A stretch of 64,000 bases of DNA from Telluribacter sp035998675 (GTDB lineage: Bacteria; Bacteroidota; Bacteroidia; Cytophagales; Spirosomataceae). Shown here in pieces: positions 25,187 to 34,248 of the stretch. Both the position numbers and the translations under genes were made by a program. The stretch's first letter is position 1, and each line of letters opens with the position of its first letter. The DNA lies in contig NZ_DASYHI010000007.1 in the NCBI RefSeq assembly GCF_035998675.1, positions 124,001 through 188,000 on the forward strand, written 5' to 3'. Below the pieces are notes generated by a model. It was given only the letters and a program-made list of their open reading frames with translations, made no database searches and was not told the origin of the DNA.

Positions 25187-26258
25187 TATCGTCGGCCTCG
25201 GGCCGGACCCGCAGAAGCCGCCGCAGCCAGTTTTGGCGTTCGGCGGCTTCCTGTTTTTTATCTTCTTCCGTGAGCGGTATGGCAGCAACCGGCGCCAGAT
25301 CGGGCTGACCGGCGTTGACCCAGCAGGTGTACCACAGGTCAGCCACCATCCGGACCGAAGCCTTCATTTGTCGCTCTACCTGCCCCCTTAATAGCTGATG
25401 GTACTTCGCCGAAAACTCCTGGGAGTAGGTCCGGACCAGAACTCCGTTTCGGGTTTCGTAGCTGTATTTCCGGTCATCGCTAAACTCCTGGCTAAGTTGC
25501 TTCTCCAAAAGAAAAACGGTATCACTGGCCGTGTGGGCCTGCGCTATGGTCTCCCAAATGGCCCGGGCGGGGTTGTCAAGGTAGGTAGCGCCACCTTCCC
25601 ACATATCGTAATCACGGGCAAAAAGCTCCGGTAACCTTGATTCCCAAAAAGCGTGGATACCTTCCTGCCCCGTCAGCTGTCCGTTATAGTTGCGGGTGGT
25701 GTGCAGCGGTACGTGGGCATCAGCTACGTAGTGACCCAGGTCAGCCGAAAAACGCAGGATACGGGGGACATCTTTGGTACGCAGGGCCTCGGTCAGCTGG
25801 TAGGTAGCCGTTTGAATGTACCAGGGTACTATGCCGTGCTTACGGAGGCTGTCTTCTCCCAATTTTTCCTTTGCCGCTGACCAGTACATGGGTAATAGCT
25901 GCAGAGCACTATCGCCGTACATATCCAGGTCAATAAAATGCCGTTCGGCCTCACCTACTACGGCGTACCGGCGCTGGTCCGGATTAACGGCATTGGTCGT
26001 TATATAATCAATGTGTTTTTTGTAAAAAACCAGCATTTCAGGAGGAAGCCGGTACACGGCCAGCCGGTTAATATGCCGATGCGCCCAAAATCCCCAGGAG
26101 GGACGAAAGCTGGTGAAGGACCAGAAAAATACCACGGCAAGTACTAAACCCCCGGATTTCAGACAAAAAAGACGAAAATTTTTTTTGCCGACCCGCTTTT
26201 TTGAAAGAGGCTCCTCCAAATAAAATTCTGAAACCGGGAAATTGCTCTTACAATGCAT
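25176..26258 (-). CDS. S1/P1-type nuclease / zinc-dependent phospholipase C family protein
   Basis: 360 residues. A hydrophobic anchor or signal (about residues 31-50), then SWGFWAHRHINRLAV, the family start with Trp and His zinc ligands. RHFIDLDMYG, DLGHYVADAHVPLHTTRNYN and GIHAFWESRLPELF supply the remaining His/Asp ligands of the trinuclear zinc site. Likely an extracytoplasmic nucleic acid or phosphoester hydrolase. The cytoplasmic tail before the anchor is long (about 30 residues), so a later start is possible, but no better one is evident. Confidence 0.83.
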   Translation of the reverse strand: MHCKSNFPVSEFYLEEPLSKKRVGKKNFRLFCLKSGGLVLAVVFFWSFTSFRPSWGFWAHRHINRLAVYRLPPEMLVFYKKHIDYITTNAVNPDQRRYAVVGEAERHFIDLDMYGDSALQLLPMYWSAAKEKLGEDSLRKHGIVPWYIQTATYQLTEALRTKDVPRILRFSADLGHYVADAHVPLHTTRNYNGQLTGQEGIHAFWESRLPELFARDYDMWEGGATYLDNPARAIWETIAQAHTASDTVFLLEKQLSQEFSDDRKYSYETRNGVLVRTYSQEFSAKYHQLLRGQVERQMKASVRMVADLWYTCWVNAGQPDLAPVAAIPLTEEDKKQEAAERQNWLRRLLRVRPEADDIMP

Positions 26259-26302
26259 TTTAGGCTGATTCTTAATTTTTTCGGGGCAGAAGTACCAGTG
26301 GG

Positions 26303-26325
26303 AAAAACCTGTTTTTCAGGTTTTT
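26303..26325. repeat. Hairpin in the divergent 26259-26568 gap
   Basis: AAAAACCTG (26303-26311) pairs with CAGGTTTTT (26317-26325) around TTTTT, followed by more T residues. It lies upstream of both neighbouring genes, so it is not a normal gene-end terminator; it could end transcription reading out of either side or act in the leader of the nuclease gene. Confidence 0.4.
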
Positions 26326-26513
26326 GTCATTTTTTATTCCCATTACCCAAATTGCAGCAGTCAGGTAGTAGTAGTAACCAAATAACTGAAACCTGACCTG
26401 CCGAATATTATTGCTTAAAAATAGAAAAAAGGTAGTCAAAATTTTATGAATAAGCTAAAATACAAAATTAGTAACATTTATTGTTGAAATAGTGCAATTA
26501 ATAAAAATAGTAT

Positions 26514-26521
26514 TACATTTG
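26514..26521 (+). promoter_or_regulatory. -7 box of the Dabb-domain gene
   Basis: TACATTTG matches TAnnTTTG exactly, 47 bp before the ATG at 26569. The region upstream (26326-26513) is very AT-rich. Confidence 0.5.
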
Positions 26522-26568
26522 TACAGTCATGAAATATACTCATCCAGATTACACAAGAAAGATTACTA

Positions 26569-26973
26569 ATGAGACCTAAGAATAAGTTTTTCGGATATAT
26601 GCTTCCCGTTTTTGTAATGGGATTATTTATGCTGATTATTTACGGTGCCTATACGCCGCACCAAAAAGCGGAAATGCAGCGTATTGTTTGTGTAAAGTTT
26701 AAAGCGGGCACCAGCCAGGCCGATGTTGACAAGCATTTGCGGGAGTTCGCCAGCCTCCGTCGCGACATCCCGGATATAGTCGGTTATTCGGCCGGCCGGG
26801 TACTTACCAACACCGACTCCAACGGCGAGTTTGACGTGGTACACTACCTGACATTTCGCAACGGAGACGGCATCGAAGCCTACAACCGGCACCCCAAGCG
26901 GGCCGCTTTTGTGGATTCCAATAAAGCTCTGTGGGAAAACATTCTGGAAGTTAATTCTGAAATTCAGAAATAA
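26569..26973 (+). CDS. Membrane-anchored Dabb (stress-responsive alpha/beta barrel) protein
   Basis: 134 residues. One transmembrane helix or uncleaved signal (MLPVFVMGLFMLIIYG, residues 11-26), then a single Dabb domain: MQRIVCVKFKAGTSQADVDK, LRRDIPDIVGYSAGR, FDVVHYLTFRNGDGIEAY and HPKRAAFVD. These ferredoxin-like dimers are known from stress proteins and some aromatic-polyketide enzymes; the role here is unknown. It ends at a strong terminator. Confidence 0.82.
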   Translation: MRPKNKFFGYMLPVFVMGLFMLIIYGAYTPHQKAEMQRIVCVKFKAGTSQADVDKHLREFASLRRDIPDIVGYSAGRVLTNTDSNGEFDVVHYLTFRNGDGIEAYNRHPKRAAFVDSNKALWENILEVNSEIQK

Positions 26974-26992
26974 AGAGGTACTTCCCATATAC

Positions 26993-27026
26993 AAAAAAGA
27001 GCCGCCCCTTAAAGCGGCTCTTTTTT
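26993..27026. terminator. Bidirectional terminator between Dabb gene and ung
   Basis: AAAAAAGAGCCGC (26993-27005) pairs perfectly with GCGGCTCTTTTTT (27014-27026) around CCCTTAAA. Confidence 0.92.
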
Positions 27027-27047
27027 ATTGAATACCCTTTCCGGCGG

Positions 27048-27713
27048 CTACCATTCTATCTCGGGTAGTCCCCGGCTCTGGAGGTACTTATTGGTCTGGC
27101 TGAAGTGTTTGGTCCCAAACCAGCCCCCCCATTTGGCCGCCATGGGGGAGGGGTGTTTGGCCTTAAGTACCAGGTGTTTTGACTCTTCAATAATTTTTCC
27201 TTTATCCTGCGCATACTTCCCCCACAGCAGAAAAACCAGCCCTTCTTTTTCTTCCGATAGTTGCCGGATGGCAGCATCCGTAAATTGTTCCCAGCCCTTG
27301 CCCTGGTGTGACCCCGCTGCGCCCTGCCGTACGGTAAGGGTAGCGTTGAGGAGAAGTACTCCCTGCACAGCCCATCGTTCCAGGTTACCCGACTTGGGGA
27401 TAGGTTTTCCCAAATCGTCCTGAATTTCCTTGAAAATATTCAACAGCGAGGGCGGCTTAGGTACCCCGTCGTTTACTGAAAAACAAAGACCGTTGGCCTG
27501 ACCGGGGCCGTGGTAGGGGTCTTGCCCCAGTATGACAACCTTACATGCGTCGAAGGGGCACTTATCAAAAGCGTTGAAGATCAGCCTGCCGGGGGGGTAT
27601 ACGGTATTTGTTTCGTATTCTTTCCGGACAAACTGGATTAAATCAGCGAAATAAGGTTTTTCAAACTCGGGCTGAAGATGTGCTTTCCAGGATTCTTCGA
27701 TTTGGACAGTCAT
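27048..27713 (-). CDS. ung: Uracil-DNA glycosylase, family 1
   Basis: 221 residues. It removes uracil from DNA. Seen: GQDPYHGPGQANGLCFSV with catalytic Asp65, LLLNATLTVRQGAAGSHQGK, LLWGKYAQ and the DNA-intercalation motif HPSPMAAKWGGWFGTKHF with His187. In most family members the residue after HPSP is Leu; here it is Met191. Divergent from apaG. Confidence 0.95.
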   Translation of the reverse strand: MTVQIEESWKAHLQPEFEKPYFADLIQFVRKEYETNTVYPPGRLIFNAFDKCPFDACKVVILGQDPYHGPGQANGLCFSVNDGVPKPPSLLNIFKEIQDDLGKPIPKSGNLERWAVQGVLLLNATLTVRQGAAGSHQGKGWEQFTDAAIRQLSEEKEGLVFLLWGKYAQDKGKIIEESKHLVLKAKHPSPMAAKWGGWFGTKHFSQTNKYLQSRGLPEIEW

Positions 27714-27820
27714 AGGCTGGAATAATAATTGAAATGTTAAAAATAATAGGAATAGAACCGTGTTTTTATAAACTTAGCAGTGCTATTTTCGTTTTACCAA
27801 AAAATCTCTTCCTACACTGT

Positions 27821-28207
27821 ATGGTATCTGAAGTGACAGAGGGTGTAAAAGTAACCGTACTGACGGAATATCAGCCGGACTACTCCAGTCCGCGACAGGC
27901 ACATTTTGTGTTTACCTACAAGGTAGTTATTGAAAATCACAGCGAAAATACCATTAAACTACTTCGTCGTCACTGGCTGATTTATGATTCCAATAATACG
28001 GTTAGGGAGGTAGAAGGAGAAGGGGTAGTGGGACAGCAGCCGGTCCTTGAGCCCGGCGAAGTACACGAATACGTATCGGGTTGTAATCTGCGTACCAACC
28101 TGGGAAAAATGGCAGGCACCTACCTGATGGAGCGCGTGCTGGATGGTCGGCAGTTTCGGGTCATTATTCCCGAATTTACCCTGATAGTACCCTACCGTCT
28201 CAATTAA
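27821..28207 (+). CDS. apaG: ApaG protein
   Basis: 128 residues from ATG at 27821 (MVSEVTEGVKVTV); the frame is open back to 27734 but the extra residues do not resemble ApaG, which is about 125 residues. A fibronectin-III-like fold with HFVFTYKVVIENHSENTIKL, LLRRHWLIYDSN and GEGVVGQQPVLEPGE, the last being the conserved GxGVVGxxP motif. Linked genetically to Co2+/Mg2+ efflux in enterobacteria; the molecular role is unclear. Confidence 0.92.
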   Translation: MVSEVTEGVKVTVLTEYQPDYSSPRQAHFVFTYKVVIENHSENTIKLLRRHWLIYDSNNTVREVEGEGVVGQQPVLEPGEVHEYVSGCNLRTNLGKMAGTYLMERVLDGRQFRVIIPEFTLIVPYRLN

Positions 28208-28279
28208 GCCCCACATTTGGTATTCCTGCCATTCGGCCTTTTCTTTGCTGTACGTTACACCTAAACGTCCGTTGTTTCC

Positions 28280-29053
28280 TTGGTTATTCCTTACATTAAG
28301 TACCTGCTTCGCTCCGGTAATGAGCATTCCATTCATTCTCCCTTTGTATTTGACCTCTATACCAAACTTATCCGGCGGCCGGACGACCACGCCGACTATC
28401 CGCAGCTGCAAAGTCTCCGAAGGCACCTGCTCCACTCAACCGAAGAAATAGACGTACTTGACCTGGGGGCTGGCTCGCGGGTGAACGGCTCCAATAGGCG
28501 TAAAGTACGTCAGATTGCGAAAAATGCGGAAAAGCCCGAACGTTTTGGACGACTTTTTCACCGCCTGGTACGGCACTTTCGGCCGGCTACAATTCTGGAA
28601 CTGGGTACTTCCCTGGGTCTAACTACCCTTTATTTTGCCAGGGCCAATCCCGGAAGCCGGGTTATCTCGCTGGAAGGTTGTCCCGAAACGGTACGGCTGG
28701 CGCGGGAGAATTTTAAAAAAGCGGGGGAGTCCGACATCGAGGTAGTGACGGGGAATATTGATGAAACCCTGGGCCGGACGGTGCAAAACTTAAACCAGCC
28801 GCTGGACATGGTGTATTTTGATGCGAACCATCGATACGAGCCTACCGTCAGGTACTTTGAATTGTGCCTGCCCCATGCGAACAATGACAGCCTTTTTATT
28901 TTTGATGATATTTACTGGTCCAAAGAAATGACCCGGGCCTGGGAGTACATTAAGGCCCACCCTGAGGTAACGGTCACCATCGATTTATTCTGGATTGGAC
29001 TGGTCTTTTTCAGGAAGGGGCAGGTAAAGGAGGATTTTGTTTTACGCTTCTGA
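28280..29053 (+). CDS. Class I SAM-dependent methyltransferase
   Basis: 257 residues. SAM-binding motif I TILELGTSLGLTTLYFA (about residues 103-119), acidic motif II VISLEGCP, then VTGNIDETL and LDMVYFDANHRYEPT, ending in SLFIFDDIYWSKEM. The order and the DANH motif fit O-methyltransferase (family 3/24-like) proteins. The N-terminal segment HSIHSPFVFDLY is characteristic of a Bacteroidota group of unassigned methyltransferases. Substrate unknown. It follows apaG by 72 bp on the same strand. Confidence 0.82.
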   Translation: MVIPYIKYLLRSGNEHSIHSPFVFDLYTKLIRRPDDHADYPQLQSLRRHLLHSTEEIDVLDLGAGSRVNGSNRRKVRQIAKNAEKPERFGRLFHRLVRHFRPATILELGTSLGLTTLYFARANPGSRVISLEGCPETVRLARENFKKAGESDIEVVTGNIDETLGRTVQNLNQPLDMVYFDANHRYEPTVRYFELCLPHANNDSLFIFDDIYWSKEMTRAWEYIKAHPEVTVTIDLFWIGLVFFRKGQVKEDFVLRF

Positions 29054-29136
29054 TCAATTTCCTCCCGATAGTTTCGTTAATTTAAAGGAAAATCAACCTT
29101 TGTGGTCGATTCACTCTTGCTATTTCCTGCCTGACT

Positions 29137-30492
29137 ATGAATACGAAGCATTACTTCTACGCCCTTATCGGACTAACCACCGCCTCCCTGGTAATTGGTT
29201 GTAAACAAACTCCTGAACTTACTGAACCAACCGAACTGGCGTCCTTTGACCTGATTCAGGATCGGATTTTTACCCCGACCTGCGCCACGGGGGGGTGCCA
29301 CGCTTCCGAAAGTGATAATACGTTCCGTCAGCACGGTCTGGTATTGACCAAGGGAAAATCGTATGAGAACCTGATTAATAAACTTTCGTTTCAGCCGGAT
29401 GCGAAAAGTGAGGGGATGCAACGGGTTAAGCCTTTTAATGCTTTAGAAAGCCTGTTGTACCATAAACTCAATTGGAATGCCTCCCACCACGGAGGAAAAC
29501 AATACGGCCTGCCTATGCCGTTGGGTGGGCTGGAACCCGGAGCGGGACAAGTTGAATTTGTCCGGCGGTGGATTGAAGCGGGTGCTCCCCGAACCGGAAA
29601 TGTAGTAGATACCACCCTGATTAATGATAAAACGCCCGTTGCTTCTGCGCCCTTTGAAGGCTTAACACCCCCTGCAGCCGGACAAGGCGTACAAATGCGA
29701 CTGGGGCCTTTTGACGTAGCACCCCGTTTCGAGCGGGAGCTTTTTAGCCGGAGGCTGGTGGGGAATACCCAGGACCTTTACGTGCAAAAAGTAGAAATAA
29801 AAATGCGGCCGGGTAGTCATCATTTTATCCTGTATGATTTTCAGGATAAGTCCAAGCTTCCGGCGCTCAATGATATACGTGACATCCGCAATGCCAACGG
29901 CAGCCTTAATTTTGCCACCTTTGCCTCCATGCAAAACCACGTTTTCTGGACCGGTACCCAAACACCCGACCATAGGTACGAACTACCCGAAGGAGCGGCT
30001 TTGCTGGTACCGGCGGGGGCTTCATTTGACATGAACTCGCACTATGTAAACAAAACGGACCAGGTTGGCCGGGGCGAAGTACACGTTAACCTGCATACCA
30101 TTCCCAAAGAAAAAGTAAGGCATCTGGTAAAGTCACTGGACCTGGCCAACGAAAGCTTCAGCCTGGCACCAGGGCAACGCACGACCGTTTCTAAATCGTT
30201 TACCTTTAATAAGCCCATAAAAGTCCTGATGCTGACTTCCCACACCCACAGCCGGGGGGAGAAGTTTGTAATAAAAATAAAAGGGGGAGCGAGGGATGGA
30301 GAAATAGTCTACGAAAGTACCGATTGGGAACACCCGCTGATAAAAAATCTGCCCGCGCCCCTAGAGCTAAAATCAGGAGAAGGACTTACTTCCGAAATTA
30401 CGTATAATAATACTACTTCGAGGACGATCCGGTTTGGACTTAGCAGTGAGGATGAAATGGGAATCATCTTTGGGTATTACTATGAAGATTAA
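29137..30492 (+). CDS. Lipoprotein with CX4CH cytochrome c-like domain and dicopper monooxygenase-like domain
   Basis: 451 residues. Lipobox with Cys22 (LVIGC). An N-terminal region of about 120 residues carries CATGGCH (Cys49, Cys54, His55), a CX4CH variant of the heme-attachment motif, with LPMP (Met127) as a possible axial ligand. Residues about 185-451 read like the two PHM-type beta domains: SHHFIL (His228, His229), MNSHYVN (His302), TSHTHSRGE (His369, His371) and SEDEMGIIFGYYY (Met441), together matching the CuH and CuM ligands of copper type II, ascorbate-dependent monooxygenases. An electron-feeding heme joined to a copper monooxygenase on the cell surface or periplasm is inference. 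It stands alone between a methyltransferase and convergent PBP1A. Confidence 0.78.
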   Translation: MNTKHYFYALIGLTTASLVIGCKQTPELTEPTELASFDLIQDRIFTPTCATGGCHASESDNTFRQHGLVLTKGKSYENLINKLSFQPDAKSEGMQRVKPFNALESLLYHKLNWNASHHGGKQYGLPMPLGGLEPGAGQVEFVRRWIEAGAPRTGNVVDTTLINDKTPVASAPFEGLTPPAAGQGVQMRLGPFDVAPRFERELFSRRLVGNTQDLYVQKVEIKMRPGSHHFILYDFQDKSKLPALNDIRDIRNANGSLNFATFASMQNHVFWTGTQTPDHRYELPEGAALLVPAGASFDMNSHYVNKTDQVGRGEVHVNLHTIPKEKVRHLVKSLDLANESFSLAPGQRTTVSKSFTFNKPIKVLMLTSHTHSRGEKFVIKIKGGARDGEIVYESTDWEHPLIKNLPAPLELKSGEGLTSEITYNNTTSRTIRFGLSSEDEMGIIFGYYYED

Positions 30493-30520
30493 TACCCAAA
30501 GATGATCTGGCGGTTCCGGC

Positions 30521-32974
30521 CTATTCGTCTCTGTTTCTTTTCCTTTTGAAAAGGTTCCGTAGCCGGTTATTCCGTTCTTCTCTCCGATCTTTCCGGGTTT
30601 CCTGACGTTCCTGCCGACGTTCCTCATTTCCGAGATTGAACGGTAGTGATTCAAGTACCCGGTCAAAGAAGGATTCTTCTTCCTGTGGCGGAGGATCAGG
30701 AATATAGGAGGCACAACTCAGCATTTCCTGTATCTCAGGGGTAATTTCTTCAAATTTGGTTCCTTTAATTACCGAGGCCCTATCGTTCTTCACTATTCTT
30801 GAAATAAAGTCGCCCCATACGGGAAGTGCTGTGTTGGAACCCTGACCCAGGTCCAGAGAACGAAAGCGAACCAGCGGGCTTTCGGCCCCAACCCAAACAC
30901 CCGTAACCAGGCCGGGTACAATGCCAATAAACCAGCCGTCGCTTTGGTTCTGGGTAGTACCGGTTTTGCCGGCCATGTCCAGTTTAAGGCCAAATTCTGA
31001 TTGCAACCGGCGGGCGCTTCCTTCCTCCACTACAGCCTTCATCATTTCCAGCATAATAGCCGCGTTTTCGGCCAGAAGTACCTTCTTTCCGCGTTTGGGC
31101 CGGTTTTGCCGGAGTATTTTGCCGGTTCGGTCCACGATTTGGGTTACATAAACCGGTTCAGTCCGGCGGCCCTGGTTAGCAAAAGCCGTATAGGCGCTTA
31201 CTATTTCCAGCAGGGAAATATTGGCCGTTCCCAGGGCCAGCGAAGGTACCCGGGGCAGGTCGCTTTGAATCCCCATGTTACGGGCCAGCCGGATTGTAGG
31301 GTCAACGCCTACTTTCAGTATTAGCTGAGCCGAAATGGTATTAAGCGAGTTAGACAAGGCCCCTTTCATGGAGTATTTGCCTCCGTAGTTATTGGTAGCG
31401 TTGTGTGGTTGCCAGTCTTCGTATTCATTATAGGTAGTGAGCACATTCTGGAAATACGTACAGGGCTCAATTCCCCTCTGCAGCGCGGCCGCGTAAACTA
31501 TGGGTTTAAAAGTAGAACCCACCTGCCGCCGCGAGCGTACATGGTCATACTTGAACAGGTTGTGGTTAATACCACCCACCCAGGCCTTAACGAACCCACT
31601 TTCGGGGTCCATGGACACCAGGCCGGTGTTGAGGAAACGCTGGTAGTAGGCCAGCGAGTCCATGGGACTCATGGTTCTTTTGATGGGGCCGTTCCAGCTG
31701 AATAGCGTCATAGAAACCGGCTTTTTGAATACTTGCTGTATTTCCTCATCCGAGAACCCCTGGTTCTTTAGTCGCTTGTACCTGGCCGACACCCGCAGGG
31801 CGTTGTCAAGTACGGTTTTATCCTTACCCCAGGGAACGCGGCCCCGCCAGTGGTCATCAAATTGCTTCTGTAGTCGGGCCATCCGTGCCCGAACGGCCTT
31901 CTCGGCGGCCTGCTGAACCCTGGAATCAATGGTTGTATATATTTTTAAACCGTCGGTATACAGGTTGTAGGGTTCGCCGTTGCTTTTGGTCTGGTTGGCG
32001 CACCATTCGGCCAGTTCAATCCGGAGCTGCTCCCGGAAGTAAGGAGCAATATTCTGATTCTGGATTTTTTTCTCCCGCTCCAGCCTCAAAGGCAGATTTT
32101 TCAGCGAATCGGCTACTTTGGGCGTAAGGTACTTATACTTCACCATCTGGTTAAGTACTATGTTGCGCCTTCTTTTGGAGCGTTCTGGGTTGGCTAATGG
32201 ATTGTAAGAGGTAGTGGCTTTTAACATTCCTATCAGCACGGCCGCCTGTTCCGCCTTGAGTGTTCGGGCCGAGCGGTTAAAAAAATAGTGCGCTGCCCTT
32301 TCAATACCGAAGATATTTCCTCCGAACGAAACTGTATTCAGGTACAATTCCAGAATCTCTTCTTTGGAATAGACCAACTCGAGGCGCCGGGCCATTATCA
32401 TTTCCCGGGTTTTATTGATGGGCATTTCCAGGTACCTGTAGTCCCGTCGGGGGTATAAATTTTTGGCCAGCTGCTGCGTAATGGTACTACCTCCTCCTGA
32501 GCTTTCATTTTGCATCAGGACCGTTTTGACGGCCACCCGGCCTAAGCTTCTCAGGTCTATACCCTCGTGCAGATAAAAGCGGGCATCCTCGGTGGCAACC
32601 AGGGCTTTTAAGGCAACCGGGGAAATTTGCTTATAAGGTACATTGGTGCGATCGTAAATAAAATAACGACCCAGCAATACGCTGTCGGCAGAGTATAATT
32701 CGGAGGCCGTATCGTTCCGCTTGTTCTGTAGCTCTTTGCGGGAGGGGATTTCACCAAAGAAACCCATCCAGACGACAATAACAAACCCTACACAAAAAGT
32801 ACCAAACAGGATTCCCATAGCCAGAATCCCTAAAAAGAGAAATTGGAGGATATCCCTGGGTTTGGTTTCACGCCAGTTATGGGTACGAATACGATGAACT
32901 TGCTGTTTCCAATAGGTTACAGTGAACAGGGATTGCAATCGCAGAAAGTTGTTTCGCCAAAATCTATTTGCCAA
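30521..32974 (-). CDS. mrcA: Penicillin-binding protein 1A (glycosyltransferase/transpeptidase)
   Basis: 817 residues. A cytoplasmic start, one membrane anchor (about 44-73), the GT51 glycosyltransferase with catalytic Glu129 (EDARFYLHEG) and GGGSTITQQLAKN, then the transpeptidase with Ser487 (STFK), SLN (543-545) and KTG (670-672). The tail from about residue 740 is Glu/Arg-rich, low-complexity and highly charged. It polymerises and cross-links peptidoglycan. The symbol is by family; ponA is also used. Confidence 0.93.
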   Translation of the reverse strand: MANRFWRNNFLRLQSLFTVTYWKQQVHRIRTHNWRETKPRDILQFLFLGILAMGILFGTFCVGFVIVVWMGFFGEIPSRKELQNKRNDTASELYSADSVLLGRYFIYDRTNVPYKQISPVALKALVATEDARFYLHEGIDLRSLGRVAVKTVLMQNESSGGGSTITQQLAKNLYPRRDYRYLEMPINKTREMIMARRLELVYSKEEILELYLNTVSFGGNIFGIERAAHYFFNRSARTLKAEQAAVLIGMLKATTSYNPLANPERSKRRRNIVLNQMVKYKYLTPKVADSLKNLPLRLEREKKIQNQNIAPYFREQLRIELAEWCANQTKSNGEPYNLYTDGLKIYTTIDSRVQQAAEKAVRARMARLQKQFDDHWRGRVPWGKDKTVLDNALRVSARYKRLKNQGFSDEEIQQVFKKPVSMTLFSWNGPIKRTMSPMDSLAYYQRFLNTGLVSMDPESGFVKAWVGGINHNLFKYDHVRSRRQVGSTFKPIVYAAALQRGIEPCTYFQNVLTTYNEYEDWQPHNATNNYGGKYSMKGALSNSLNTISAQLILKVGVDPTIRLARNMGIQSDLPRVPSLALGTANISLLEIVSAYTAFANQGRRTEPVYVTQIVDRTGKILRQNRPKRGKKVLLAENAAIMLEMMKAVVEEGSARRLQSEFGLKLDMAGKTGTTQNQSDGWFIGIVPGLVTGVWVGAESPLVRFRSLDLGQGSNTALPVWGDFISRIVKNDRASVIKGTKFEEITPEIQEMLSCASYIPDPPPQEEESFFDRVLESLPFNLGNEERRQERQETRKDRREERNNRLRNLFKRKRNRDE

Positions 32975-33100
32975 CCGTTTTCAAGTTAGTTTAAATCCGT
33001 ATTACCAGGACTTCTCTGTAAAAAAGGTATGCCTGCAATAATCTAAACGTTATTTCCACCAAAAGGTGCGGCTCTGTTTATTGCGATAACCGGTGAGTTA

Positions 33101-34054
33101 TCATCCGGTACCCGGGTTATCCGGAATTCTACTTTCGTTTAACTCGTAATGAAACGCTTTTTTACGTGGCTTTATGGGTTTGCCGTAGGTATCACTAAGT
33201 ACTTTAATAAACGCTCCTCCGTAATAAAATATGATAGAAGAGTAAAAAACGAACAGCAGAATAAGGACAATGGACCCCGAAGCGCCGTAGATGGTACTGA
33301 TATTATTATAGGTAAGTAACCAACGAAGGAGGAGCTTCCCAAAATTGAATAGTATGGCCGTGAAGAATCCACCAATCAGGGCCAGATTCCAGGCCGGACG
33401 GCCGTCAGTCAGGAATCTGAAAAGGGTGGAGAACCAAATGGTCACTACGGTAATAAAGAATAATTCATTAAATAAACCAGTGAAAAACATGGGGTTGCCG
33501 GGAGTGAGCAGTTGTACATAGTGCCCGACGAAAGATATGAGCCCTTCGATGAGAATTCCTATGCTGAACAAAAGGCCCGCCAGCAGAATAATTGCCATAG
33601 ACCGCAGCCTGAGCTTCAGCCTGAACTTTAAGCCGGGTTTGTCATGCACACGAATCATCCAGATTTGATCGAGTGATTTTTGTACAATGCCAAACAGGGT
33701 AGTGGCAACAATCATTAGAAATAAGGTACCGGCTACGGTTATGTACCAAGCCTTATTAATGGAAGCAAAATTCTGGATTACAAGGTTGATCTGAGCGGCC
33801 CCTTCCCGCCCCAGAATAGTACCCAATTCTTTTATTAACCGGTCGTTGAGGGTATCCGGATTTATCACAAAACCAAATAATTGAATCAGGATAATCAGGA
33901 TCGGAGGCAAAGCAAATGTGGTAAAGAAGGCAGTGGCACCAGCCATGCGCAGTGGGTCGTTTCCACTTAGTACTAGCAAGGCCCGTCGCATCAAACGCAG
34001 CAGCTTCCCGGTTCCCGATACAGCGCTTTTTAATACATGGATAACCCTAACCAC
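33101..34054 (-). CDS. YihY/BrkB family inner-membrane protein
   Basis: 317 residues with about six hydrophobic helices and the family pattern RMAGATAFFTTFALPPILII near the N-terminus, the VAGTLFLMIVATTLFGIVQK element, and IYGASGSIVLILLFVFYSS then YGGAFIKVLSDTYGKP toward the C-terminus. Function of the family is not settled; the old RNase BN label was withdrawn. The 3' end overlaps nothing; PBP1A follows on the same strand after 126 bp. Confidence 0.88.
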   Translation of the reverse strand: MVRVIHVLKSAVSGTGKLLRLMRRALLVLSGNDPLRMAGATAFFTTFALPPILIILIQLFGFVINPDTLNDRLIKELGTILGREGAAQINLVIQNFASINKAWYITVAGTLFLMIVATTLFGIVQKSLDQIWMIRVHDKPGLKFRLKLRLRSMAIILLAGLLFSIGILIEGLISFVGHYVQLLTPGNPMFFTGLFNELFFITVVTIWFSTLFRFLTDGRPAWNLALIGGFFTAILFNFGKLLLRWLLTYNNISTIYGASGSIVLILLFVFYSSIIFYYGGAFIKVLSDTYGKPIKPRKKAFHYELNESRIPDNPGTG

Positions 34055-34114
34055 CTGTCAATGAATTAGATTTTACGGCCTATGGTACATAACACCAAAC
34101 TGGCAGGTCAATGT

Positions 34115-34133
34115 TTTCAACCATTTGTTGAAA
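34115..34133. repeat. Inverted repeat upstream of YihY gene, followed by a direct repeat
   Basis: TTTCAAC (34115-34121) and GTTGAAA (34127-34133) around CATTT. Just beside it GCACATGC occurs twice (34138-34145 and 34154-34161). The gap 34055-34248 lies between divergent genes, so these may be binding sites or a short RNA hairpin; no regulator is indicated. Confidence 0.35.
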
Positions 34134-34248
34134 GGGTGCACATGCAGTTTATAGCACATGCTACAATCGCTTTTCACATTCAAAATCAGCGGGAGTTTCA
34201 AGTGGTATGTTTTTTTAGAGATGTTATATACACCATTAAAATAGTAGT

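Noticed and set aside
24503..25288. 261-residue open frame on the minus strand.
   Set aside because: It is antisense to the TIM-barrel lipoprotein gene and runs into the nuclease gene; no coherent protein features.
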